Positions 1 through 7,268 are shown, numbered from the stretch's first letter. The stretch: DNA of 15,593 bases from DATACZ01 sp036258795 (GCA_036258795.1 DATACZ010000002.1:1-15593), one strand, 5' to 3'. The notes: a model not told the origin generated them from the sequence alone. A program made the numbers and translations.

Positions 1-1237
1 CGTTAACGCCGTGAACCGAATGATCGACGCCGGGTTGAAAGGCGTCGAATTCATCGCGGTGAACACCGACGCGCAAGCTCTGCTTATGTCGGATGCAGAC
101 GTGAAGCTGGATATCGGTCGAGATCTGACCCGCGGTCTGGGCGCGGGAGCGGATCCCGAGCTGGGCCGCCAAGCGGCTGAGGCCCATCAGGATGAGATCG
201 AGGAGGTGCTCAAAGGTGCCGACATGGTCTTCGTCACAGCCGGTGAGGGGGGCGGTACTGGAACCGGAGGAGCCCCGGTAGTGGCGGAGCTGGCGAAGAG
301 CCTTGGCGCATTGACGATCGGCGTGGTGACTAGGCCGTTCGCTTTCGAAGGCCGTCGGCGGAGCGTGAATGCCGAGCAGGGCATCATGAAGCTGAAGGGT
401 CGCCTGGACAGCTTGATCATCATTCCCAACGATCGCCTGCTACAGGTCTGCGATGAGACCACCTCGGTCATCGAGGCCTTCAGGATGGCCGATGAGGTGC
501 TGCTTCAGGGAGTCCAGGGCATAACGAGCTTGATCACGACGCCCGGGCTGATCAACCTCGACTTTGCCGATGTCAGGGCGATCATGCTGAACGCCGGTTC
601 CTCCTTGATGGGAATAGGAAGTGCCCGAGGTGAGGACCGGGCCGTCATGGCGGCGCAGAATGCGGTTTCGTCGCCTCTGCTGGAGGCCTCGATAGATGGC
701 GCCCGCGGGGTCTTGATAAGTGTCTCCGGAGGAAGCGATCTGGGCCTGTTCGAGGTCAACCAGGCGGCGAATATCATCGCCAAGTCAGCTCACCCGGACG
801 CCAACATCATCTTCGGGGCCGTGATCGACGATCAGCTGGGCGACGAGCTGAGGCTTACGGTCATAGCTTCCGGGTTCGAGCGGGCCGAAGAGGTGGCGCC
901 GGCGCCAAGACCTCCAGCTGCGGTGCAGGCGAGCACCCACTACATTCCCGAGGATGACCTGGACGTGGAGTACGAGCTCGATCGAGAGCCGATAATCACG
1001 GACTTTCGTGAGCCCGTCCGGCAATCGGTGCAGACGCCTCCCCCGGAGCGCGAGCCCTCCTACGGCCGGGAAAGGGAGCCGTCGTACGGCCGGGAGCGGG
1101 AGCCGTCGTACGGCCGGGAGCGGGAGCCGTCTTACGGACGGGAGCGCGAGCCTCTCGTCACTCACTTCTTCGATGCTGAGGCAAATGGCGACGACGAAGA
1201 CGATCTTGACATTCCCAGCTTCCTACGAAGGCGGTAA
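1..1237 (+). CDS. ftsZ: Cell division protein FtsZ, 5' end cut off by window edge
   Basis: FtsZ is the tubulin-like GTPase that polymerises into the cytoplasmic Z-ring and organises septum formation. The frame is open from base 2 (V-N-A-V-N-R-M-I-D), so perhaps 20-30 N-terminal residues lie outside. Counting from the GTG at 11, the NTDAQAL loop is at 18-24, the tubulin signature GEGGGTGTGG at 78-87 and the T7 loop NLDF-ADVRAIM near 180. After about residue 300 comes a variable linker containing four tandem 8-residue repeats (EPSYGRER). The protein ends in an acidic stretch and the conserved C-terminal peptide DLDIPSFLRRR, the docking site for SepF and other partners; sepF lies downstream. The family assignment is certain. 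The true start cannot be seen. The GTG at 11 is internal, since the conserved region continues upstream. Confidence 0.98.
   Translation, partial: VNAVNRMIDAGLKGVEFIAVNTDAQALLMSDADVKLDIGRDLTRGLGAGADPELGRQAAEAHQDEIEEVLKGADMVFVTAGEGGGTGTGGAPVVAELAKSLGALTIGVVTRPFAFEGRRRSVNAEQGIMKLKGRLDSLIIIPNDRLLQVCDETTSVIEAFRMADEVLLQGVQGITSLITTPGLINLDFADVRAIMLNAGSSLMGIGSARGEDRAVMAAQNAVSSPLLEASIDGARGVLISVSGGSDLGLFEVNQAANIIAKSAHPDANIIFGAVIDDQLGDELRLTVIASGFERAEEVAPAPRPPAAVQASTHYIPEDDLDVEYELDREPIITDFREPVRQSVQTPPPEREPSYGREREPSYGREREPSYGREREPSYGREREPLVTHFFDAEANGDDEDDLDIPSFLRRR
1052..1147 (+). repeat. 24-bp tandem repeat in the FtsZ linker, four copies
   Basis: Four consecutive 24-base units (1052-1075, 1076-1099, 1100-1123, 1124-1147) each encode EPSYGRER. 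A partial fifth unit (EP) follows at 1148-1153. The units are nearly identical in DNA, differing at a few mostly third-codon positions, so they look like recent in-frame duplications. They lengthen the disordered linker between the GTPase body and the C-terminal SepF-binding peptide. Confidence 0.95.
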
Positions 1238-1256
1238 CGGCGATCGCACCAGTTGT

Positions 1257-1275
1257 GGGGTGAAGGCCCCTGCTG
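1257..1275 (+). promoter_or_regulatory. Shine-Dalgarno site and probable CTG start of pgeF
   Basis: The pgeF reading frame is closed upstream by a TGA at 1261-1263. Between that stop and the conserved N-terminal motif there is no ATG, GTG or TTG in frame. A purine-rich GGGGTGAAGG (1257-1266) lies just before two consecutive CTG codons at 1270 and 1273, at suitable spacing. CTG is therefore the best start I can support. A base-calling error in this stretch is the alternative. Confidence 0.5.
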
Positions 1276-2001
1276 CAGCCCCTCGAATTTGAGGATCTGT
1301 TATTTCTGGTCCCCGAAGAGGCCGGGGTAGCTTTCACCGCCCGGAACGGCGGCTTCAGCGAGGGCCCCTATCGGGGACTGAACCTCAGCTACTCAACCGG
1401 CGATGATCCCGAGGATGTGTCTGCCAACAGGCTTGCGGTCTCCCGAGCCCTTGGTATCTCCGCTGAGTGGGCTTGTGCCCACCAGGTGCATGGCAGCCGG
1501 GCAGTTCGGGCGAATGCCGGGACGGCCTCCTCGCTGACGCGGCACGATGCCGACGCCATCGTCACATCCGACTCGAGTCTTCCTCTTGCCGTGCTCGTGG
1601 CGGACTGCCTACCAATTGCCCTGGTGGGGCAGGACAGCTCTTCCGTTGTCCATGCCGGTTGGAGAGGGCTCTGCTCCGGAGTCATAGAGTCCGCTCTAGC
1701 CGCGGTGGGAGAGGCCGCACCCCGTGCCTGGATTGGCCCTTCTGTCGGGCCGTGCCACTACCAGGTAGGACGGGAGGTAATCGACAGGTTTCGGGCCGCT
1801 TATCCCGAGTCCCCGAAGTTCTGGAAGACGACTGATGACGGCAATTTCTTCGACCTTCCCGCAGCAGGGCGATGGGTACTGCGCACGGCTGGAGCAGTCG
1901 TGGAAGATCATCAACCGGTGTGTACGGTTTGCGATGAGCGGTTTTTCTCGTACCGGCGAGATGGGACCACCGGCCGCCAAGCCGTACTGGTCTGGCGATG
2001 A
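1273..2001 (+). CDS. pgeF: Peptidoglycan editing factor PgeF / YlmD laccase-domain protein
   Basis: This is a YlmD/PgeF (DUF152, LACC1-like) family protein. Members are copper- or zinc-binding enzymes first called polyphenol oxidases. They were later shown to act on purine nucleosides, and in E. coli PgeF helps keep the peptidoglycan stem peptide correct. From the CTG at 1273 the protein is about 242 residues, normal for the family. The N-terminal TARNGGFSEGPY and LNLSYSTGDDPE motifs lie before the first GTG (1417), so a start there would remove conserved core. Metal-site motifs follow: HQVHG (His ~74), VADCLPIA (Cys ~112) and HAGWRG (His ~127), then IGPSVGPCHYQVG and a C-terminal FFSYRRDG. 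Its TGA overlaps the ATG of yggS. The family is certain; the start and the exact substrate are not. Confidence 0.9.
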   Translation: MQPLEFEDLLFLVPEEAGVAFTARNGGFSEGPYRGLNLSYSTGDDPEDVSANRLAVSRALGISAEWACAHQVHGSRAVRANAGTASSLTRHDADAIVTSDSSLPLAVLVADCLPIALVGQDSSSVVHAGWRGLCSGVIESALAAVGEAAPRAWIGPSVGPCHYQVGREVIDRFRAAYPESPKFWKTTDDGNFFDLPAAGRWVLRTAGAVVEDHQPVCTVCDERFFSYRRDGTTGRQAVLVWR

Positions 2002-2753
2002 GTATCGGAGCGAGAGATGGAACCTCGGTTGCCACCGGGCTTGCTCGCGTCCGACAAAGCATCGAGGATGCGGCGGCGTCAGTCGGACGGGACCCCGCAG
2101 AGGTCGACCTGATCGCGGTTTCAAAGGGTTTCTCTTCCGCGACCGTAAGGCAGGCTCTCGACGCCGGCCAGATTGACTTTGGTGAGAATCGCGCCCAGGA
2201 GGCTGAGCAAAAGCATCGGGAGGTGGGGCACGGGGTACGATGGCACTTCATCGGCCGGCTTCAACGCAACAACGTCACCAGGCTGGTGGGCTTTACCTAT
2301 GCGATCCACTCGGTCGACCGGAAGTCCCTTGCCTCTGAGATCAACTCCCGGGCGGAAGTCCCGATGAAGGTTCTTGCGCAGGTCAACCTGTCGGGGGAGC
2401 AGCAGAAGGCCGGCGTTACCCCCAACGAGCTCCCAGACCTGGTCGAGGCGATTCTCGGAATGTCTCGGCTGGACCTAATCGGCTTGATGACGATGGCCCC
2501 CCGCCTGGCAGATGCGGAGAGCGCCAGGCCACTATTCGCCGAGCTTGCTAGGTTAAGGGCGGATGTCTCGGAAAGATTTTCATCACCCAGGATCCATCAT
2601 CTTTCCATGGGGATGAGCCAAGATTACGTTGTGGCAGTTGAAGAAGGTGCCACCATGGTGCGTATAGGTGAGGCCATCTTCGGTCCACGGGGCCGGCCAG
2701 AGCTTCAAAGTTCGTCCGTTGATGCATACGGATCAAGAAAGGTGAGTCCATGA
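1998..2753 (+). CDS. yggS: YggS/PLPBP family pyridoxal-phosphate homeostasis protein
   Basis: This is a single-domain PLP-binding protein of the alanine-racemase-like fold (YggS, PROSC/PLPBP). The family has no known catalytic activity and balances free PLP and amino-acid pools in the cytoplasm. The PLP lysine is K43 in DLIAVSKG. Other family marks are FGENRAQE (61-68), WHFIGRLQRNN (82-92), the HSVDR segment (104-108), VLAQVNLSGEQQKAG (125-139), GLMTMAP (162-168), HLSMGMSQDY (201-210) and VRIGEAIFGPR (221-231). At 251 residues it is slightly longer than usual, with about 20 nonconserved C-terminal residues. Its ATG overlaps the pgeF stop, and its stop overlaps the sepF start, so translation is probably coupled on both sides. 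The position just before sepF is standard for actinobacteria and firmicutes. Confidence 0.96.
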   Translation: MSIGARDGTSVATGLARVRQSIEDAAASVGRDPAEVDLIAVSKGFSSATVRQALDAGQIDFGENRAQEAEQKHREVGHGVRWHFIGRLQRNNVTRLVGFTYAIHSVDRKSLASEINSRAEVPMKVLAQVNLSGEQQKAGVTPNELPDLVEAILGMSRLDLIGLMTMAPRLADAESARPLFAELARLRADVSERFSSPRIHHLSMGMSQDYVVAVEEGATMVRIGEAIFGPRGRPELQSSSVDAYGSRKVSP

Positions 2754-3199
2754 GCGTCTGGAAGAAGACACTCTTATACCTTGGGCTGGTTGAAGAAGAC
2801 GACATGGACGGCCAAATCGACATCATCGAAGAGGCTCCAGTGGCACAGGCGCCCTCGACCATTCGTAAGATCAGCCGGGAAGAGCTCTCCAACATCCATC
2901 AAATTCAGACCGGCCCTCAGCCCCTTGGCCAGGTTCATATCGTGGCTCCCGCCGTCTATGACGATGCCAAAGAGATTGGGGATAAGCTGAAATCGGGAGT
3001 CCCGGTCATCATGAACTTGCAAGGCGTCGAGGACGACACCTTCAAGCGTCTCACGGCTTTTGCTTCCGGCTTGGCCTACGGCCTTGGCGGTGATGTTCAG
3101 CGCTTGGCGCCGAGGATGTACCTAATCACTCCTGCAAACGTCGAGGTGTCCGCAGAAGAGCGCCAGCGCTTGAAGCGAGGCCTCTTCAATGAATTCTGA
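2750..3199 (+). CDS. sepF: Cell division protein SepF
   Basis: SepF anchors FtsZ to the membrane and bundles its filaments; in actinobacteria lacking FtsA it is the main membrane tether. The 149-residue protein has the expected parts. Residues 1-12 (MSVWKKTLLYLG) form an amphipathic membrane-binding helix. A variable acidic/proline linker covers about 15-58. The SepF core (~60-133) includes VHIVAPAVYDDA, GVPVIMNLQG, RLTAFASGLAYGLGG and MYLITPANV. It starts at an ATG overlapping the yggS stop (ATGA). Its partner, the FtsZ C-terminal peptide, is encoded upstream in the same cluster. Confidence 0.97.
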   Translation: MSVWKKTLLYLGLVEEDDMDGQIDIIEEAPVAQAPSTIRKISREELSNIHQIQTGPQPLGQVHIVAPAVYDDAKEIGDKLKSGVPVIMNLQGVEDDTFKRLTAFASGLAYGLGGDVQRLAPRMYLITPANVEVSAEERQRLKRGLFNEF

Positions 3200-3216
3200 A
3201 CGGGAGGATCCGGTAG

Positions 3217-3498
3217 GTGGAAGGGATACTGATACTGCTGTTCATCCTGGATATCTACCGATGGATATTGATAGCCCGGGTAGTCCTTTCCTTCATTCCC
3301 TTGTTCAAGCCCGACTGGGTACCTCCCAGCTTCCTGACTCCGGTGATTGACGTGGTTTACGGTCTGACCGAACCCCCTTTGCAGCTTCTAAGGAGAGTTG
3401 TTCCGCAGCCAGCGGGATTTCCGTTCGATCTCTCCTTCCTCGTTCTGTTCTTGATTGTGGGGCTGTTGCCGCAGATCATCGTTGCCGGCGCACGTTAA
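3217..3498 (+). CDS. yggT: YggT family small membrane protein
   Basis: This 93-residue membrane protein belongs to the YggT (YlmG) family, which is regularly found between sepF and divIVA. In plastids and bacteria the family is linked to nucleoid or thylakoid distribution and to osmotic tolerance, but its molecular role is unsettled. Two hydrophobic segments are visible, about residues 3-30 and 70-92, separated by a proline-rich loop with the family-typical LTEPPLQLLRRVVPQPAGF stretch. The start is a GTG at 3217, preceded by GGGAGGA at 3202-3208; the only gap to sepF is 17 bases. The stop overlaps the divIVA ribosome-binding site, so the two genes are in one transcript. Confidence 0.93.
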   Translation: MEGILILLFILDIYRWILIARVVLSFIPLFKPDWVPPSFLTPVIDVVYGLTEPPLQLLRRVVPQPAGFPFDLSFLVLFLIVGLLPQIIVAGAR

Positions 3499-3510
3499 GG
3501 AGGATTTCCG

Positions 3511-4518
3511 ATGACTCTGACGACACGGGACATCCAGGAAAAGCAGTTTCACGATGCCTTCCGGGGCTACAGCCACGAAGAGGTGGACGTCTTCATCGAT
3601 CAGGTCGCCGAGTCCTTCGACCAGCTGGCAAGAGAAAAGCACGCACTCACCATGAGGATCGAGGAGCTGCAGGAACAGCTTCGCAATGCCCAAGCGCAAG
3701 GGCCCGACGATATGCTCAAGCGCCTGCTCGTGACTGCCCAGGAGACTGCGGACAAGGCCATCCAGAACGCCAGGGCCAAGGCTCAGGGAATGATCGAGGA
3801 GGCGGAGAACAGGGCCCGGCTAATCAGGGAGCAGGCAGAGGCGCTCAGCGCTAGCCGGCTGCAAGAAGCAGAGCGCAGAGCGCAGCAAACGCTGGCCTCC
3901 GTCACCTCGGAAGAGCGTGATCTGAGGTCGAAGATCGAGGGCATGAAAAAGTTCGAAAAGGAGTTTCGGGCTCGCCTTACGGCCTTTATTCGGTCCCAAC
4001 TCGATCTTTTGGAGAAAACCTCCATGGCGCAGCCCGAAACCCCGGAGGACTTTGCGTCGGCAGAGATCAAGCGCTCCATCGCACAACAGGAGCCCAGGAT
4101 GCCTTCTGCGGCGGTGGAGGTGCCGTCGTGGGATGACTTGGCTTCCGACCCCTTCCTGCCCGAGGCTGGTGATAGAGAGGACTTGAGCGTACGCGAGAGC
4201 TTCCTCGAGCTCGACTACCCGTCACCGCAGCCTTCAGACTTGCCTCATCCCGCGATGTCCGAGCCAGGCCCCCCGCCCGGCGAGCCGGTATCAGGCCTTC
4301 TCGATGAGGAGCTTCCGGGGGATGTGGGCGCAGAGAGCTCTTCCAGAGAACGGGGGCCTGGCCCCGGCCCGCCGGATCACACGTCGGTTCCCAGAACGGC
4401 TCAGCCGACGCAGCCCGTGGTTGCCCCAAATCCAGGAGCCGCTTCCGAGCCAAAGAAGGAACCCAAGCCAAAGGACGAAAATCGCTCGATAAGGGAGCTT
4501 TTCTGGGGTGAGGAGTAA
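3511..4518 (+). CDS. divIVA: DivIVA/Wag31-type polar coiled-coil protein
   Basis: DivIVA recognises negatively curved membrane at poles and septa and recruits growth or division machinery. In actinobacteria (Wag31) it directs polar cell-wall synthesis. A strong AAGGAGG (3497-3503) precedes the ATG. Residues 1-60 are the DivIVA core with the FRGYSHEEVDVFID motif; F17 and R18 sit at the same numbers as the membrane-inserting tip residues of B. subtilis DivIVA. Charged coiled coil runs through about 30-170. Residues 175-322 are a Pro/Glu/Ser-rich disordered tail. The last residues, NRSIRELFWGEE (324-335), form a compact hydrophobic-acidic end that looks like a docking peptide (inference). At 335 residues it is longer than the ~160-residue firmicute protein and in the actinobacterial range. 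Confidence 0.95.
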   Translation: MTLTTRDIQEKQFHDAFRGYSHEEVDVFIDQVAESFDQLAREKHALTMRIEELQEQLRNAQAQGPDDMLKRLLVTAQETADKAIQNARAKAQGMIEEAENRARLIREQAEALSASRLQEAERRAQQTLASVTSEERDLRSKIEGMKKFEKEFRARLTAFIRSQLDLLEKTSMAQPETPEDFASAEIKRSIAQQEPRMPSAAVEVPSWDDLASDPFLPEAGDREDLSVRESFLELDYPSPQPSDLPHPAMSEPGPPPGEPVSGLLDEELPGDVGAESSSRERGPGPGPPDHTSVPRTAQPTQPVVAPNPGAASEPKKEPKPKDENRSIRELFWGEE

Positions 4519-4574
4519 GCGTTTTTGCATCGTTTAGGAGAAGCCTGTGAACCTGATGGGAAGGAGTCTGTAAG

Positions 4575-5783
4575 TTGTTGAAGGCCTCCATCGCTCTGGT
4601 TGGGGTAGCATTTGCGGCCCTGGCCGTCGGCTGGGTGACCGGGCTGGACCTTCTGCTGTACGCCTCCATCGTCTGCAGCGCCCTCGGGGGAATCGCTCTT
4701 CTCAAATCGACTCTGGCGGACCGCAAGGGTAGCGGTAAACCCGCCGAGGATGAGGCCACCGCCAAGCCCGGTAAGAAGGAAAAGAAGCCCTCGCGGCGTG
4801 GTGCCAAGAAGCAGAAGAAGCTCTCGAAGCGTGATGCCAAGAAGCAGGAGAAGGCACGCGTTGCGGAGGATGAGCTTTTGGAGGAGACCTCCTCGGTTCG
4901 TGCCATCGAGGGCGCTCCGGCGGAGGGTGCTGCCTCAACTACCGGCCATGATCAACAGGTCGCTCCCGCCCAGGCTCGTCTGGGTCAGCATGCAGGAGCC
5001 TCCACGGACTCATCTGAGGGTTCTGTGGTCGATTTCCGAAGTCGTCTGGCTGCCGCCCTGGATACGTCATCGCTGGAGGATCCACTCTTGCTCGAGGACG
5101 AGAACGATGACGAAGATGACGGACTTTTGGCCTCCCGTCTCAGGGCCAAAGACGCCGTGACTTCGGCCCTCGCCGAGATCGATGACGAGGTGATCGATGA
5201 CGAGCCAAGAGAAGATGAGGGCGAAGAAGAGGAAGAGGAGGAGCTTGCGTTCGTCAGAGCTCCGGGCCACCTCGAGAGCTCCTTCGAGCCCGGTCAAGAG
5301 GAGGACGCGCTGGACTGGATCCGAATCGATGACCTTCCACGAATCGCAGAGTCTTTCAGGCTGACCAAAGGCTCGCGGCAGGCCGCAACGAAATCTCCGT
5401 CGGTTTCCGCAGCCCGAAGGACTGCCACAGGGTCTGCTGCCGGCAGACCCGCAGCCGCCAGGTCCCCAGCACGTAGGTCAACGACAGCCAGGTCCGCGCC
5501 CAGCAGGGTCACCGCCACCAAGGCCAAGGACAGGGCAAAGGCCTCCCCAGCAGGGAAGGGCTCGGCGAGGAAGGCGGCTCCCGGAGCCAAACAGAGCGGT
5601 GCCTCACAGAGCCGCGCGTCATCCAAGCCAAAGCAGGCGGCCGCCAGGGCAGCAGGCGACAGTTCGTCTACCCGCAAGCGGGCCGCATCAGCGGTCGGAG
5701 CCAAGCCGGCGTCCAAGGCGGCTCAGCCAGGCATCACCGGATCGAAGCGCGGTTCCGGCAGGCCAGCTAAGGCCAAACCATAA
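4575..5783 (+). CDS. Unknown membrane-hairpin protein with acidic core and histone-H1-like tail
   Basis: I do not recognise a named family. The 402-residue protein has clear compositional blocks. Residues 1-44 contain two short transmembrane segments (~4-21 and ~26-44) forming a hairpin. Residues 45-95 are strongly Lys/Arg-rich (motifs such as GKKEKK and SKRDAKKQ). Residues 96-160 are mixed. Residues 170-225 are extremely acidic, with a run of Glu. A short ordered-looking piece, DWIRIDDLPRIAESFRL, lies at 247-263. Residues 264-402 form a Lys/Ala/Arg/Ser/Pro tail with almost no acidic residues, like histone H1 or the tails of actinobacterial HU proteins. The start is a TTG (4575) with AAGGAG at 4561-4566. 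The gene follows divIVA by 56 bases on the same strand. A nucleoid-contacting membrane protein is plausible but only inferred from composition. Confidence 0.8.
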   Translation: MLKASIALVGVAFAALAVGWVTGLDLLLYASIVCSALGGIALLKSTLADRKGSGKPAEDEATAKPGKKEKKPSRRGAKKQKKLSKRDAKKQEKARVAEDELLEETSSVRAIEGAPAEGAASTTGHDQQVAPAQARLGQHAGASTDSSEGSVVDFRSRLAAALDTSSLEDPLLLEDENDDEDDGLLASRLRAKDAVTSALAEIDDEVIDDEPREDEGEEEEEEELAFVRAPGHLESSFEPGQEEDALDWIRIDDLPRIAESFRLTKGSRQAATKSPSVSAARRTATGSAAGRPAAARSPARRSTTARSAPSRVTATKAKDRAKASPAGKGSARKAAPGAKQSGASQSRASSKPKQAAARAAGDSSSTRKRAASAVGAKPASKAAQPGITGSKRGSGRPAKAKP

Positions 5784-5784
5784 G

Positions 5785-5811
5785 GCAGGGCCCGTCATGG
5801 GGCCAGCCTGC
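5785..5811. terminator. Possible bidirectional terminator hairpin between convergent genes
   Basis: GCAGG/GCCC (5785-5793) can pair with GGGC (5800-5803) and CCTGC (5807-5811) around a six-base loop, with a three-base bulge. It lies exactly in the 28-base gap between two converging genes, where a shared terminator is expected. There is no T-run on either side, so it is not a classical intrinsic terminator. Confidence 0.35.
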
Positions 5812-6369
5812 TCAGCTCCCCGGATTCGGGATAACCGTCGACGGGGCCTCGCTCGAGTCGTGCCAGTACTGGCTTGAGCCCGCCGCTGGAAGCCGCCAGT
5901 AGACGGAACCTGCATCGCCGGGCATGAAGACGTCGGACGGAACCTCGATCTCCATGGCAAAGCGCACCGAACCGCGCGCTGGGACCGCCGGCGGACCGTC
6001 CTTGCAGTTGAGGTAAGACTCGAGGGACGTCGAAGTGCTGCCCTCTCCGAAGGCCGAGTAGTAGGCGGGGCAAGGATCGAGCTTGATGTCCTTGCCTGTT
6101 TGGTTTTGAAGCTCGACCACATACTCGAGTCGTTCTCCGAGCCTGACTTCCTTCGGGACCTGCATAACGCGGACTCTAAGGCCTCGCAGTGGAGGTCGGT
6201 CCGGGACTCGCAGAGCCGGTTCCGCCCCGGGTGCCGACGTCTCGTAGTCGGCTTCTCGAACCGGCTGGTAGGCGAAGGGCACCACGCCGGCCACTGGCTT
6301 GGAGGCCGGCTGGCAGGCTGTTAATACGACCATGAGGAACGTGGAGGTCGCGCAAAGGATCAGATTCAA
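5812..6369 (-). CDS. Putative lipoprotein with beta-sandwich-like domain, function unknown
   Basis: This 185-residue protein has an N-terminal hydrophobic stretch ending in LTAC (Cys19), a lipobox, so it is probably a lipoprotein processed by signal peptidase II; an lspA gene lies in this window. The n-region lacks the usual positive charges, which slightly weakens that call. Residues ~20-60 are a Pro-rich linker. Residues ~63-160 alternate like an Ig-like or BsuPI-type beta sandwich (LRVRVMQVPKEVRLGERLEY, VVELQNQTGKDIKLDPCPAY, SVRFAMEIEVP). Cys100 and Cys122 may form a disulfide. The start is a TTG at 6369. The preceding gene's TAG (6384-6382) lies in the same frame four codons upstream, so no longer form is possible. 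No clear ribosome-binding site was seen. The substrate or partner is unknown. Confidence 0.75.
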   Translation of the reverse strand: MNLILCATSTFLMVVLTACQPASKPVAGVVPFAYQPVREADYETSAPGAEPALRVPDRPPLRGLRVRVMQVPKEVRLGERLEYVVELQNQTGKDIKLDPCPAYYSAFGEGSTSTSLESYLNCKDGPPAVPARGSVRFAMEIEVPSDVFMPGDAGSVYWRLPAAGSSQYWHDSSEAPSTVIPNPGS

Positions 6370-6381
6370 GGATGTGGCCGG

Positions 6382-7131
6382 CTACGGCCTGACCGACCTC
6401 GAGGCGGCCGGCAGCTTGAAGGTTGCTCTCCCGCGTAGCGGGCGGTGGTCTGAGTAGCTGGAGGTGGTCGCGTCACCGGAAAGGCGCTCGAACCTCTCCC
6501 GGTTGAGCAGGATGTAGTCGATTTTGCTTGTTGAATAGGTTGGTTCGCTGTACTGGAAGTCGACGTCGCGAAAGTGGCCCCCCGGCGAGGTGATCTCCGT
6601 AATCTGGTCGGGCGTGGCGTTGAGGTCGCCACCGAGGAACACCGCGCTTCCCGATGCGGCCCGAGCATTGTGTATTCGCGCCAGCTCCGTGATTTGCCGG
6701 CCGTTGTACTCCTCATTGGCGTCACGAGGCACCAGGTGAGTCGAAGAGGCATGGATCCTCACCCCTCTTGGCTCGGTCACCATCGAGATGACTCTGCGCT
6801 TTTCGCGCCACTGCGGCCTGTTAGGCAGCTCGATCATCTCTGGCAAACCGATGCCATGACCCATTGACAGGATGGCATTGCCATACCAACGCTGTCCCTC
6901 AGCTCCAGGGCACAGGCTCCTGCCCGTGGTGGCGCCAAGACAGGCGCTCATGGTCACGTCGTTCTGCATCAGCAGCGTCCACAGCCGGTCGACCTGCGCC
7001 AGGCAGGCCTCGTTGAGTGAGACGATGTCTGGCCGAAAGCTGAGGATCGTGTTCAGGATGGCGCCCACGACCCCTACCACGTCGCCTTTGTTGCAGAGGC
7101 TGCCGCACATGTTGAACTGTAGGAAGCGCAT
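6382..7131 (-). CDS. Endonuclease/exonuclease/phosphatase (EEP) superfamily hydrolase
   Basis: EEP-fold enzymes are metal-dependent phosphodiesterases acting on nucleic acids, lipids or inositol phosphates. From the ATG at 7131 the protein is 249 residues and shows the full active-site set: N7 in QFNMCG, E41 in SLNEAC, the GNAILS strand (84-89), H132 in STHL, D169 and N171 in GGDLNATPD, D205 in KIDYILL, and D228-H229 in SDHRPL. Several cysteines (C9, C13, C43, C64, C74) cluster in the N-terminal half, as in secreted members, yet no signal peptide is visible. An upstream TTG at 7227 would add 32 Pro/Trp-rich residues that do not resemble the family. It lies downstream of ileS and directly upstream of the lipoprotein gene on the same strand. 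Its substrate cannot be told from sequence. Confidence 0.85.
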   Translation of the reverse strand: MRFLQFNMCGSLCNKGDVVGVVGAILNTILSFRPDIVSLNEACLAQVDRLWTLLMQNDVTMSACLGATTGRSLCPGAEGQRWYGNAILSMGHGIGLPEMIELPNRPQWREKRRVISMVTEPRGVRIHASSTHLVPRDANEEYNGRQITELARIHNARAASGSAVFLGGDLNATPDQITEITSPGGHFRDVDFQYSEPTYSTSKIDYILLNRERFERLSGDATTSSYSDHRPLRGRATFKLPAASRSVRP

Positions 7132-7166
7132 GTCGGGGTCTGAAACGGGTCGCGGGGTTTGGCGGC

Positions 7167-7268
7167 CTACCCAGGGGCCCCACCGCCAGACACCTTTGCC
7201 GCTCGGAGTAGGTGGCACTTGGGGCAAACATTACGCACGGTGCCGCTGGTGTGGCAAGAGGAGCCCAT
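7167..7268 (-). CDS. Possible 33-residue CxxC microprotein
   Basis: A short ATG-initiated frame lies entirely in the gap between ileS and the EEP gene. It encodes a 33-residue peptide with CH-x8-CPKCH spacing (Cys5, His6, Cys15, Cys18, His19), enough ligands for one zinc site. A good AAAGGAG overlaps the ileS stop but sits about 22 bases from the ATG, further than ideal. If the EEP gene really starts at 7227 this frame would be mostly overlapped. It may be a chance frame; the cysteine spacing is the only positive evidence. Confidence 0.25.
   Translation of the reverse strand: MGSSCHTSGTVRNVCPKCHLLRAAKVSGGGAPG

Noticed and set aside
785..1165. Repetitive Leu/Arg/Pro frame antisense to the ftsZ repeats
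   Set aside because: It is the opposite-strand reading of the 24-base FtsZ repeats and has no independent support.
1417..1419. GTG as the start of pgeF
   Set aside because: It would remove the conserved TARNGGFSEGPY and LNL motifs that are clearly encoded upstream in the same frame.
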